A stretch of 5,158 nt of DNA from Promethearchaeota archaeon (GTDB lineage Archaea > Asgardarchaeota > Lokiarchaeia > Sigyniarchaeales > SOKP01): contig JAEORV010000167.1 in NCBI GenBank assembly GCA_016840695.1, positions 1 through 5,158 of the forward strand, in the 5' to 3' direction. This document shows, one piece after another, positions 1 to 5,158 of the stretch. Below the pieces are notes generated by a model. That model did no database searches. It had not been told where the DNA came from and worked only from the letters and a program-made list of their open reading frames with translations. Numbering within the stretch: position 1 is the first letter of the stretch; every line of letters begins with the position of its first letter. The translations under genes and the position numbers were made by a program.

Positions 1-455
1 CGTTTGGAAGGATGGCAACCTTCCTCATCGATCACGGTTTCAACGAATCAATTTCAAAAGAAGAAACGTTAAAAGTGATGAAAAAAGCAGAGGAGGATGG
101 ATTGGTTCATAAAGTCGTCCATAGCGCGTCTGACATTAACAGGGAAATTGCGGCCATATGTAATTGCTGTGACTGCTGTTGCGGGAATATTGGCATCTAT
201 AATAAAGGCGGTTTCCCTCTAGTAGACCTAACGGCTCATAAAGCGGTTGTTAACGAAGACGCCTGCGTTGGTTGCGGAGCGTGTGTTGATAGGTGTAATT
301 ACAATGCTATCACGATCGTGGACGACAAATCTACCATTGACGAAAACATATGCTGTGGGTGCGGAGTCTGCACTATAACGTGCCCAAACGATGCCATAGA
401 TATAGTAAAGACAGATTTGCGCAAATTATACTTACCACCAAAAGATTTACGATAA
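1..455 (+). CDS. 4Fe-4S dicluster protein, 5' truncated by window edge
   Basis: This is the C-terminal part of an iron-sulfur protein, probably a cytoplasmic electron carrier or a redox subunit. Numbering from the ATG at base 12, two ferredoxin motifs are visible: C85-x2-C88-x2-C91-x3-C95 and C114-x2-C117-x2-C120-x3-C124-P, each able to hold a 4Fe-4S cluster. The first has Asn where Pro usually follows the last Cys. Before them lies an unusual run, CNCCDCCC (residues 50-57), with six cysteines in eight residues. The frame stays open to base 1 (codons for Phe-Gly-Arg precede the ATG), and no ribosome site is seen. As I recall the family, a segment like 'ISKEETLKVMKKAEEDGLVH' lies in the middle of proteins of roughly 350 residues, so the ATG at 12 is probably an internal Met. 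The substrate or partner cannot be told from this fragment. Confidence is high for Fe-S binding and moderate for truncation. Confidence 0.85.
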   Translation, partial: FGRMATFLIDHGFNESISKEETLKVMKKAEEDGLVHKVVHSASDINREIAAICNCCDCCCGNIGIYNKGGFPLVDLTAHKAVVNEDACVGCGACVDRCNYNAITIVDDKSTIDENICCGCGVCTITCPNDAIDIVKTDLRKLYLPPKDLR

Positions 456-460
456 ATAAT

Positions 461-482
461 CTTTTTTATTACTTTTTTTTTC
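461..482 (+). terminator. Poly-T terminator after the Fe-S gene
   Basis: Six bases after the TAA stop (453-455) the plus strand carries T6 (462-467) and T9 (473-481), with no hairpin in front. Archaeal RNA polymerase terminates at such U-tracts alone. It sits between two convergent genes and would serve the rightward Fe-S gene; no comparable T-tract is seen in this gap for the leftward reductase. Confidence 0.6.
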
Positions 483-498
483 TAATTGCAATAATAAA

Positions 499-1326
499 TT
501 ATATAGATTGAAGAAGTTTCATTTCTTCCTCGCTTAGTTTAATATCTGCGGCTTCGGAATTTGAATGCAGGTGGTCTAAATTAAATGTTTTAGGAATTGT
601 TATGACATTATCGTGATTGATGAGCCAGGCGATGGCTATTTGTTGTATTGTTGCGCTATTTGCGTTTGCTATTTTTTCGAGCTTTTCCCTGAGGTCACCT
701 TTTAGATTAGTAAATCCTCTATGACCCAAGGGGCTATATGCGGTAAACGTAACGCCTTCCTTCTGGTAATATGGAAGTGACTCGTTGATGTGCTTTTGCC
801 TCTTTATATTACATCCGAGTTGGTTGGTCACTAACTCTGCGTTTTTTAAATAGCCCTGAGCTTCCTTAAATTGTTTAACTGAATAATTACTAACACCAAT
901 ATATCGAGTTTTTCCTTCTTTAAGCAGTTCTTCCATGACTCTCATGTGTTTTTCAATTTTTGGAACAACAAATGACGGCCAATGTACCAAGTAGAGGTCT
1001 AGACAATCAATTCCAAGCCTTTCTAAGCTTTTATAGCAGGCTTTCTTCATGGAATCAACGCCAACATGTTTGGGAAATAACTTACTCGTGATGAATAGAT
1101 CGTCCCGTCTATTTGCAGCAATGACCTCACCTACAATTTCTTCTGATCTCCCCCCACCATAAGCCTCAGCAGTGTCAATGTGAGTCATGCCTATTTCGAT
1201 TCCTCGTTCTAGTGTTGCTTTAATCTGGATTATCTCTTCTTTATTGTGCGATTTTTTAATTCCCCAAGTACCTTGTCCTAGTATAGGGATTTTTTCGCCT
1301 GTCTTTCCTAACTCTACAGATATCAT
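499..1326 (-). CDS. Aldo/keto reductase
   Basis: NAD(P)H-dependent oxidoreductase of the aldo/keto reductase superfamily, a single (beta/alpha)8 barrel in the cytoplasm that interconverts carbonyls and alcohols. The full catalytic tetrad is visible: D51 in HIDTAEAYG, Y56, K82 in FITSKLFP, and H115 in LYLVHWP. GVSN (144-147), the NQ pair at 168-169, the AYSPLG strand (196-201) and the cofactor-binding IPKT region (244-247), followed by a family-typical HLHSN, are all present. At 275 residues it is full length for the compact prokaryotic AKR type (2,5-diketo-gluconate reductase or general aldehyde reductase class); the natural substrate cannot be assigned. The ATG at 1326 is supported by TAAGGTGA on the minus strand (1345-1338), 11 bases upstream. 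It lies 22 bases behind the hydrolase gene and is probably co-transcribed with it. Confidence 0.93.
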   Translation of the reverse strand: MISVELGKTGEKIPILGQGTWGIKKSHNKEEIIQIKATLERGIEIGMTHIDTAEAYGGGRSEEIVGEVIAANRRDDLFITSKLFPKHVGVDSMKKACYKSLERLGIDCLDLYLVHWPSFVVPKIEKHMRVMEELLKEGKTRYIGVSNYSVKQFKEAQGYLKNAELVTNQLGCNIKRQKHINESLPYYQKEGVTFTAYSPLGHRGFTNLKGDLREKLEKIANANSATIQQIAIAWLINHDNVITIPKTFNLDHLHSNSEAADIKLSEEEMKLLQSI

Positions 1327-1337
1327 TTTTTTTTATT

Positions 1338-1345
1338 TCACCTTA
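1338..1345 (-). promoter_or_regulatory. Shine-Dalgarno site of the aldo/keto reductase gene
   Basis: The minus strand reads TAAGGTGA here, a match to the archaeal anti-SD complement GGTGA. It ends 11 bases before the ATG at 1326 and sits in the 22-base gap after the stop of the upstream hydrolase gene. This fits translation of a downstream cistron in a shared transcript, and it fixes the reductase start. Confidence 0.6.
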
Positions 1346-1348
1346 TAT

Positions 1349-2572
1349 TTATTTCTTTTTTCTTTTTATTTTTCTAATAAACCGCTTATCTCGTCCTGTG
1401 CTATAAATATACGCGTTTCGACTCATCAAGCACTTATCACCCTTGGCTAATTCCTCTGTCAATTGTATGCGCAATTTTAACGCCTCAATGTTTTCTGGCT
1501 CAACCTGAATCAAGACATCCAATACTTCCAACGCAAGTTGCGTTTGGTTTTGGCCAAATAATTCGTTGGCGCGATCGATGATTTTATCGGGGCTTCCAAT
1601 TAAATCGTAAATCTCTTTCATGACCTCTTTTTCTGGTCTGGGGAGTAAATGGGCGGGATTGTGGTCGAAGTATCCGTGATACCACCTGTACACGTTAAAC
1701 GTGAAAAATTCTGGTCTCGAATAATAAGGATTCAAGTACGGACTGTTCATGAGATGTTCGGGCATTTTAACCTCGTGGATCATTTCCGTGATGTGCATGT
1801 CTTGATTGATGTATTCTACTACTTGATCGTGCATCGAGCGTATGACTTCGATGTTTGCGTTTAACGCTCCCCTGGCGTGTTTCCCTTGAAAGAGGTAACC
1901 TGCCCCGTTACAGAACACGTATTCTGGATCAAGCGCCCTCACACGTTCGAGTTCTTTAGCCCAATCCAATGCAAATCGAGTTGGTTTCCACGGATTTCCA
2001 ATGTTAGGAAAGTTATCTTTGATGATCAAGTCTCCAATAAAAACGGCGTTGAGCTCTGGGACGTGAATCCAACACGCGTCGTCGGTTTCGGCGCGCGCCG
2101 TGTGGAGCTCGAACGTTTTATCCCCTAGCGTGAACGTCATGTCTCCCAGGAACGTCTTGGTGGGGTACACTACTTCTTGTACGGATCTATCAGTTTTTGG
2201 GACGTTAAATTGCATGGCGGTTATGATAGAGCGGTATGGGGCTAGCATTAAGTACCTGTCGAGTCGATTGGGCAAGTATTTACTGGCAATCACTTCCGGA
2301 TTGTCTTTCATGAATGCTTGAGCTCCGCTCACGTGGTCGTAATGTCCGTGTGTGTAGATTATGTACTTGATCCTTCCTTCTATTCGTTCCATTACCCTTT
2401 CTGCTGCATTTTGAAAGAGCAACGTGTCAATTAAAACCACCCCGTCTGTCGTGTCAATCCAGGCACAACCAGCGATCGGGATATCTGCTGTATGAACGTC
2501 CTTTAGAGGATTTTTAAAAACAATATCTGAACCAGCGTTAATAATTCCCATTTTTCTATAGTCTTTTCTCAT
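1349..2572 (-). CDS. MBL-fold hydrolase, alkylsulfatase-type, with dimerisation domain
   Basis: Metallo-beta-lactamase-fold hydrolase resembling the SdsA1/BDS1 class of zinc alkylsulfatases. Metal-binding landmarks are THGHYDH (H75, H77, D79, H80), AETDD (E162) and FIGD (D181), followed by the family-like FPNIG. Residues from about 230 to 395 fit the alkylsulfatase dimerisation region: a helical QLALEVLDVLIQVEP segment and a late RNAYIYSTG. The protein ends after this domain, so the C-terminal sterol-carrier-like domain of SdsA1 is missing; 407 residues compares with about 650 in that enzyme. The last zinc-ligand His of the family (H353 in SdsA1, usually in an HG or HHWPTWG context) aligns with N222 in CNGAG. 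No signal peptide or membrane helix is seen, so it is probably cytoplasmic. The tail is Lys/Arg-rich. The start could be 2572 or Met8 (2551); neither has a clear ribosome site. Sulfatase activity is inferred only from the family. The reductase gene follows directly. Confidence 0.87.
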   Translation of the reverse strand: MRKDYRKMGIINAGSDIVFKNPLKDVHTADIPIAGCAWIDTTDGVVLIDTLLFQNAAERVMERIEGRIKYIIYTHGHYDHVSGAQAFMKDNPEVIASKYLPNRLDRYLMLAPYRSIITAMQFNVPKTDRSVQEVVYPTKTFLGDMTFTLGDKTFELHTARAETDDACWIHVPELNAVFIGDLIIKDNFPNIGNPWKPTRFALDWAKELERVRALDPEYVFCNGAGYLFQGKHARGALNANIEVIRSMHDQVVEYINQDMHITEMIHEVKMPEHLMNSPYLNPYYSRPEFFTFNVYRWYHGYFDHNPAHLLPRPEKEVMKEIYDLIGSPDKIIDRANELFGQNQTQLALEVLDVLIQVEPENIEALKLRIQLTEELAKGDKCLMSRNAYIYSTGRDKRFIRKIKRKKK

Positions 2573-2675
2573 TTTTTATCTTCTACCATTCTATAATCTA
2601 ATTATGATAATTATTATGAAAATAAAGTAAATTTAATTAATTTTTTTATATTTACAACAGTGATAAGATAATAGA
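2573..2675. promoter_or_regulatory. AT-rich divergent spacer, probable promoters on both strands
   Basis: This stretch between the leftward hydrolase gene and the rightward remnant ORF is almost purely A/T. On the plus strand, TTTTTTTATATTTA (2641-2654) lies about 26 bases before the ATG at 2676, the expected distance of a TATA box for a leaderless start. On the minus strand, a TATA-like TAGATTATAG (2600-2591) lies about 23 bases before the hydrolase ATG, and further A/T elements follow. ATTATGATAATTAT (2602-2615) is an imperfect palindrome that could be an operator, but such matches are common in A/T-only DNA. Everything here is inferred from composition and spacing. Confidence 0.35.
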
Positions 2676-2744
2676 ATGAGTTGGTCAACAATGGAAGATT
2701 TGGAAAATTACAAAAAATTTGGTCAGGAGCTCATCGATTTATAG
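2676..2744 (+). pseudogene. Remnant copy of the 5' end of a DUF169 gene
   Basis: The reading frame from the ATG at 2691 gives MEDLENYKKFGQELIDL and a TAG stop. The intact DUF169 gene at 3840 begins MEDLEKYKKIGQELIDKLKL. Over the first 16 codons, 42 of 48 bases agree (my hand count). The match ends sharply at ATCGAT (2733-2738). In this copy an upstream ATG (2676) is in frame and adds MSWST, and the bases ATGAGTT at that point also occur before the intact gene (3824-3830). Two of the six differences make one Ile/Phe change, one makes Lys/Asn, and three are silent (TAT/TAC, CAA/CAG, GAA/GAG), so the copy is not recent and may come from a paralogue rather than from the neighbour itself. It most likely marks a gene lost by internal deletion. 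It could instead be a 17-22 residue leader ORF ahead of the hotdog gene. Confidence 0.8.
2691..2738 (+). repeat. Direct repeat, copy 1 (matches 3840-3887)
   Basis: Forty-eight bases in the same orientation as the start of the DUF169 gene, 1149 bases apart from start to start, with six mismatches. Together the two copies bracket the whole hotdog gene and its promoter. The repeat is coding in origin; I see no inverted ends or transposase that would make it a mobile-element boundary. Confidence 0.85.
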
Positions 2745-2781
2745 CTTTTAAAAAAAATATTAATTGGTTTGTTAATTTAAA

Positions 2782-2791
2782 TTTTTAAAAA
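2782..2791 (+). promoter_or_regulatory. Putative TATA box of the hotdog gene
   Basis: TTTTTAAAAA is centred about 29 bases before the ATG at 2816, the distance expected for archaeal transcription starting at or just before the start codon. The spacer is A/T-rich throughout, so the exact box is uncertain. Only a weak AGGT (2803-2806) precedes the ATG as a possible ribosome site, which agrees with a leaderless or nearly leaderless mRNA. Confidence 0.35.
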
Positions 2792-2815
2792 GCAAAAAAG
2801 ATAGGTAAATAGTAC

Positions 2816-3727
2816 ATGGCAGATGATATTGAGATTAAAGAGGGAAAAATTATTGGAGGTTGGCGAGCACCAAAAAATCTTATTAAAGGCGCTACTAACT
2901 CAATCCACAACGACAAAGCTGCCAAAAATGTTGGCATGCGTGGTGGAACGATACAAGGAACTATACATTTAAGCATGTTCGCACCTCTGGCGCAGAAATT
3001 ATTTGGTGATCGTTGGTTTGAGCAGGGGGCTGTTTCCATGTATTACACTTTTGCAACAACCGATAAAGAAGAAGTAAGAGCTATCATTGAATTACCCCCT
3101 GATATAAATGAAGAGATGCTACCCATTGCAACGAAAGACGTGCAAGTTAAAGCGTGGGCTGAATTGAAAAATGGGCAACAAGCAATGAAAGGGACAGTAT
3201 CAATAGATTCACCAAAAGAACCATCATACTTACAAGCTATAGAGCTAAAAAATAGTAAGCCCGAGGATTTGCGTATTTTAGCGAGACTTAAAGTCGGGGA
3301 TGAGCTTCCTTCTAAAGAAATTTTGGTTACACAACAAACAGCTAATATTGGACTAAAAAGAATAACGGACCAATTGGAATATTACATGGGAAATGATAAA
3401 TCTCCCTGGGGAAATGCGATCTTATATCCTACAGCAATGTTTGAGAGCATGGCGCTTGGTTATGATCGAACAACTTATGGTGAATTCAAAGCTGTTCCGT
3501 TCTATGGTGCGACCGAAATAAGGAATATAAACGGACCCGCACTCGTTGGTGTTCCTTATATTGCTAAAGGGAAATACATTTGTATTGGAGCGTCCAGTAA
3601 AACAGAGTATTTTTGGCTTGATTCTACATTAGAAGAAAAAGAAACTGGAAAAATAGTAGCATCAATGCGTCACTTGAATCGTTTTATGAAAGCAGGATCC
3701 CGATCTTATAAAAAAAAAGGCAACTAA
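2816..3727 (+). CDS. Double hotdog-fold (MaoC-like) protein, function unknown
   Basis: I do not recognise a named family, but the protein reads as two hotdog domains. The first (about 20-135) has NSIHNDKAAKNVGMRGG-type residues at 28-44, then GTIHLSMFAPLAQKLFG, which resembles the 'N-P-I-H-x-D ... A ... G ... G' hydratase motif of MaoC-like enoyl-thioester hydratases; H31 and N28 are kept. The position of the usual catalytic Asp, five residues before the His, is A26. The second domain (about 198-295) contains GPALVGVPYIAKGKYICIG and EYFWLDSTL, typical of the later strands of a hotdog fold, and lacks a His motif. Such proteins usually bind or hydrate acyl-CoA, so an acyl-thioester role is possible but unproven. 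No signal peptide or membrane segment is seen. The C-terminus is basic (SYKKKGN). It stands alone, between the DUF169 remnant and the intact DUF169 gene, with its own spacer on each side. Confidence 0.8.
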   Translation: MADDIEIKEGKIIGGWRAPKNLIKGATNSIHNDKAAKNVGMRGGTIQGTIHLSMFAPLAQKLFGDRWFEQGAVSMYYTFATTDKEEVRAIIELPPDINEEMLPIATKDVQVKAWAELKNGQQAMKGTVSIDSPKEPSYLQAIELKNSKPEDLRILARLKVGDELPSKEILVTQQTANIGLKRITDQLEYYMGNDKSPWGNAILYPTAMFESMALGYDRTTYGEFKAVPFYGATEIRNINGPALVGVPYIAKGKYICIGASSKTEYFWLDSTLEEKETGKIVASMRHLNRFMKAGSRSYKKKGN

Positions 3728-3804
3728 TATCTATACTGAATATTATATAACTTTACACCAATATAAAGATATATAACACACTTTTACTTTTATAATGTAT
3801 ACGA

Positions 3805-3815
3805 CTTATATATTA
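3805..3815 (+). promoter_or_regulatory. Putative TATA box of the DUF169-DUF3795 unit
   Basis: CTTATATATTA is centred about 30 bases before the ATG at 3840, which would place the transcript start a few bases before that codon. No Shine-Dalgarno sequence precedes 3840, consistent with leaderless translation. The other ATG at 3824 is too close to the box to lie in such a transcript. Another A/T element (around 3761-3776) is a weaker candidate. Confidence 0.4.
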
Positions 3816-3839
3816 CAAAATAAATGAGTTTGATAATTT

Positions 3840-3887
3840 ATGGAAGATTTGGAAAAATATAAAAAAATAGGTCAAGAACTCATCGAT
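3840..3887 (+). repeat. Direct repeat, copy 2 (matches 2691-2738)
   Basis: The first 16 codons of the intact DUF169 gene, repeated with six mismatches upstream of the hotdog gene. Beyond codon 16 the intact gene continues with Lys-Leu-Lys-Leu, while the other copy runs into unrelated A/T-rich sequence. Confidence 0.85.
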
Positions 3888-4661
3888 AAACTAAAACTCC
3901 GAACGTTTCCCGTGGCCGTTAAAATGATTCTTCCGGGAGAAGAGGTTCCCTCAAATGCTCTTCGACCTCAAGATGTTTTTGGCAGAGAGATTCCTGCCTG
4001 CATGGGATATACGTGGGTTCGACGTTCTGGTTTCTCTTTTTATTTTAGTGGGAGCGATATCGCCTGTAAACCTGCTTCAGTCCATTATTTTGGACTGGAA
4101 CAAACCGAAGATCCCGACGATGTCTTTAAAGCTTGGGAGCGAAAGGCACGATACAAGAAAGACGCAGCGGCGGAAAAGAAGTCCAGAGAAAACGAGGCAA
4201 CGCTAAAGTATGGCGAAATAGACGGATTTGTCGTCTCTCCTTTGAACATGACCATTGTCAAACCAGATTTGGTGATGATATACACCTCACCCGTGAATCT
4301 TTCTCACTTGATTTTGGCAGCAACCTATAATGGAGATTGCATTACGAGCCATTTTAACGGGATGGAGTCGTCATGCAAGGAAGCAATCCTCCGAACTTAC
4401 AAGACCAACGAGTGTCAAGTTGTTTCGCCTGGAATGGGAGACCGGGTGATGGCTGCAGTTCAAGACCACGAAATGATTTTCTCAATCCCAGAATCCAAGT
4501 TAGAGATGGTGCTGGAAAATTTATTTCTTGCGGGACAGAAATTGACAATGGTTCCTTTTGGCATTCCCCATTTAACTCCAACTGTAACAATGGGAACAAT
4601 ATTCGGACAACCTCCTGAGGCGGGAGTATGGGATTACATGAGAAAACGAATGAAAAAATGA
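3840..4661 (+). CDS. DUF169 (COG2043-like) protein
   Basis: Member of the DUF169 family, common in anaerobic archaea and bacteria and without an established function. The length of 273 residues is near the family's usual 230-270. Visible family features are PVAVKM near the N-terminus (24-29), cysteines C54 and C76, a strand region DLVMIYTSPVN (143-153), C179 in SSCKEAI, then SPGMGDRVM (196-204). The last site usually has Cys in 'GCxGxR'; here it is Met199. Residues 97-120 are a highly charged, probably helical insert. No signal peptide or membrane segment is seen. The conserved cysteines suggest metal or thiol chemistry, but that is inference. The ATG at 3840 is chosen because the remnant copy upstream shows the same Met-Glu-Asp-Leu start and a TATA box lies at the right distance; the ATG at 3824 is out of frame. 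The DUF3795 gene follows after 13 bases. Confidence 0.88.
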   Translation: MEDLEKYKKIGQELIDKLKLRTFPVAVKMILPGEEVPSNALRPQDVFGREIPACMGYTWVRRSGFSFYFSGSDIACKPASVHYFGLEQTEDPDDVFKAWERKARYKKDAAAEKKSRENEATLKYGEIDGFVVSPLNMTIVKPDLVMIYTSPVNLSHLILAATYNGDCITSHFNGMESSCKEAILRTYKTNECQVVSPGMGDRVMAAVQDHEMIFSIPESKLEMVLENLFLAGQKLTMVPFGIPHLTPTVTMGTIFGQPPEAGVWDYMRKRMKK

Positions 4662-4674
4662 GAAGGCATGGTCA

Positions 4675-5070
4675 ATGAATATAGCATATTGTGGGGATAA
4701 TTGCAGCGCTTGTCCGAGATACATTGCAACTATAACCGGTAACCAGGAAAAACTAATTGAAGCAATGAATTTAAGCAAAAAGGTCGGATGGAATCTGGAA
4801 AAAAACGATCCTGAGTTGTTTAAATGTACTGGATGCGAAGACATTGAATCTTGTGAGTATGGCGTGAAAGAATGCTGCATGGAAAACAATATCGATAATT
4901 GCGGACAATGTAGAAGTTATCCTTGCCCCCTTATAGAAAAAGCGTTTGAAATAACGCAAGGCTATGTCGAAAAATTTAAGGACCTTTTAACACCTGAAGA
5001 ATATAAGGTATATAGACAGGCGTATTTTTTAAAAAAAAATAATTTGGATAGTATACATAATAATACATAA
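4675..5070 (+). CDS. DUF3795 cysteine-rich protein
   Basis: Small cytoplasmic Cys-rich protein of the DUF3795 family, thought to bind zinc or an Fe-S cluster; function unknown. Eleven cysteines fall in the family pattern: CGDNCSACP (C6, C10, C13), CTGC (C51, C54), C60, C67-C68, CGQC (C76, C79) and SYPC (C84). After residue 85 the protein is cysteine-free and helical, with an ITQGYVEKFKDLLTPEEY region and an Asn-rich end. The 131-residue length is normal or slightly long for the family. The ATG at 4675 is the only in-frame start that keeps the N-terminal CG motif; AGAAGG (4661-4666) lies eight bases before it, a modest ribosome site overlapping the stop of DUF169. The ATG at 4668 is out of frame. 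The 13-base gap suggests co-transcription and translational coupling with the DUF169 gene. Confidence 0.9.
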   Translation: MNIAYCGDNCSACPRYIATITGNQEKLIEAMNLSKKVGWNLEKNDPELFKCTGCEDIESCEYGVKECCMENNIDNCGQCRSYPCPLIEKAFEITQGYVEKFKDLLTPEEYKVYRQAYFLKKNNLDSIHNNT

Positions 5071-5097
5071 AATAAACAAAACTTAAAATAGGAAAAC

Positions 5098-5104
5098 AAG
5101 GTGA
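5098..5104 (+). promoter_or_regulatory. Shine-Dalgarno site before the right-edge gene
   Basis: AAGGTGA, five bases before the ATG at 5110, is a good archaeal ribosome-binding site. It favours 5110 over the neighbouring ATG at 5107 (two bases away) and over the GTG at 5101, which is part of the site itself. Confidence 0.6.
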
Positions 5105-5109
5105 ATATG

Positions 5110-5158
5110 ATGGCATATAATTTAAAACTTATAGAAGCTGACGATTTAAAAGTCTTTT
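5110..5158 (+). CDS. Start of an unidentified gene, cut by window edge
   Basis: An open frame runs from the ATG at 5110 to the end of the window and encodes MAYNLKLIEADDLKVF. It is preceded by AAGGTGA at proper spacing, and lies 39 bases after the DUF3795 stop on the same strand, so it may belong to the same transcription unit; a TATA-like ACTTAAAATA (about 5081-5090) could also give it its own promoter. Sixteen residues are too few to assign a family. Confidence 0.5.
   Translation, partial: MAYNLKLIEADDLKVF

Noticed and set aside
12..455. The Fe-S gene as a complete 147-residue protein starting at base 12
   Set aside because: The frame is open to base 1, no ribosome site precedes the ATG within the few bases available, and the N-terminal residues resemble the middle of longer homologues.
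1187..1450. Plus-strand open frame of 87 codons, and similar ones at 1649-1864, 1877-2128 and 2100-2321
   Set aside because: They lie opposite the well-supported reductase and hydrolase genes, have no recognisable motifs and no ribosome sites; they are antisense shadows.
2602..2615. Imperfect palindrome in the divergent spacer as an operator
   Set aside because: In A/T-only sequence such symmetry arises easily; it is not supported as a separate site.
2785..3039. Minus-strand frame of 84 codons over the start of the hotdog gene
   Set aside because: It mirrors a gene with clear domain features and has no family resemblance of its own.
2691..3887. Direct repeats as ends of a transposon carrying the hotdog gene
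   Set aside because: The repeats are gene-start coding sequence with six mismatches, there is no transposase or inverted terminal repeat, and target-site duplications are usually short and identical.
4354..4959. Open frames in other phases across DUF169 and DUF3795 (for example 4373-4618, 4572-4889, 4771-4959)
   Set aside because: Both genes on the plus strand match known families over their whole length; the alternatives show no motif.

Overview
The window looks like a piece of an AT-rich archaeal chromosome, probably from an anaerobe. The basis is the style of the genes (a polyferredoxin-type protein, and DUF169 and DUF3795 proteins), the A/T-only spacers with TATA-like boxes 25-30 bases before several ATGs, the lack of strong Shine-Dalgarno sites at most starts, and poly-T rather than hairpin termination. 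An Asgard (Loki-type) or similar archaeon would fit, but no marker gene here proves the lineage. No RNA gene, CRISPR array, insertion sequence or phage gene is visible.

Layout. Bases 1-455 (+) hold the 3' end of a gene for a protein with two 4Fe-4S clusters; its N-terminal part lies outside the window. A poly-T terminator follows. On the minus strand, a two-gene unit runs from 2572 to 499: an alkylsulfatase-type metallo-beta-lactamase-fold hydrolase, then an aldo/keto reductase 22 bases behind it. A spacer of about 240 bp (2573-2815) separates this unit from the rightward genes. It contains a short broken copy of the beginning of a DUF169 gene. Then come, all on the plus strand, a 303-residue protein with double hotdog (MaoC-like) character (2816-3727), an intact DUF169 gene (3840-4661), a Cys-rich DUF3795 gene 13 bases behind it (4675-5070), and the first 16 codons of another gene at the right edge.

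How the genes may work together. The minus-strand pair suggests a small catabolic or detoxifying unit in which a sulfate ester or similar substrate is hydrolysed and a carbonyl or alcohol product is then handled by an NADPH oxidoreductase; this is inferred from gene order only. DUF169 and DUF3795 are both families of unknown function with conserved cysteines, and their tight spacing suggests co-transcription. The most distinctive point is that the start of the DUF169 gene occurs twice in the same orientation, at 2691 and 3840, on either side of the hotdog gene. This looks like the scar of a paralogue lost by deletion, or of a rearrangement that brought in the hotdog gene. I see no clear case for a wholly new system.
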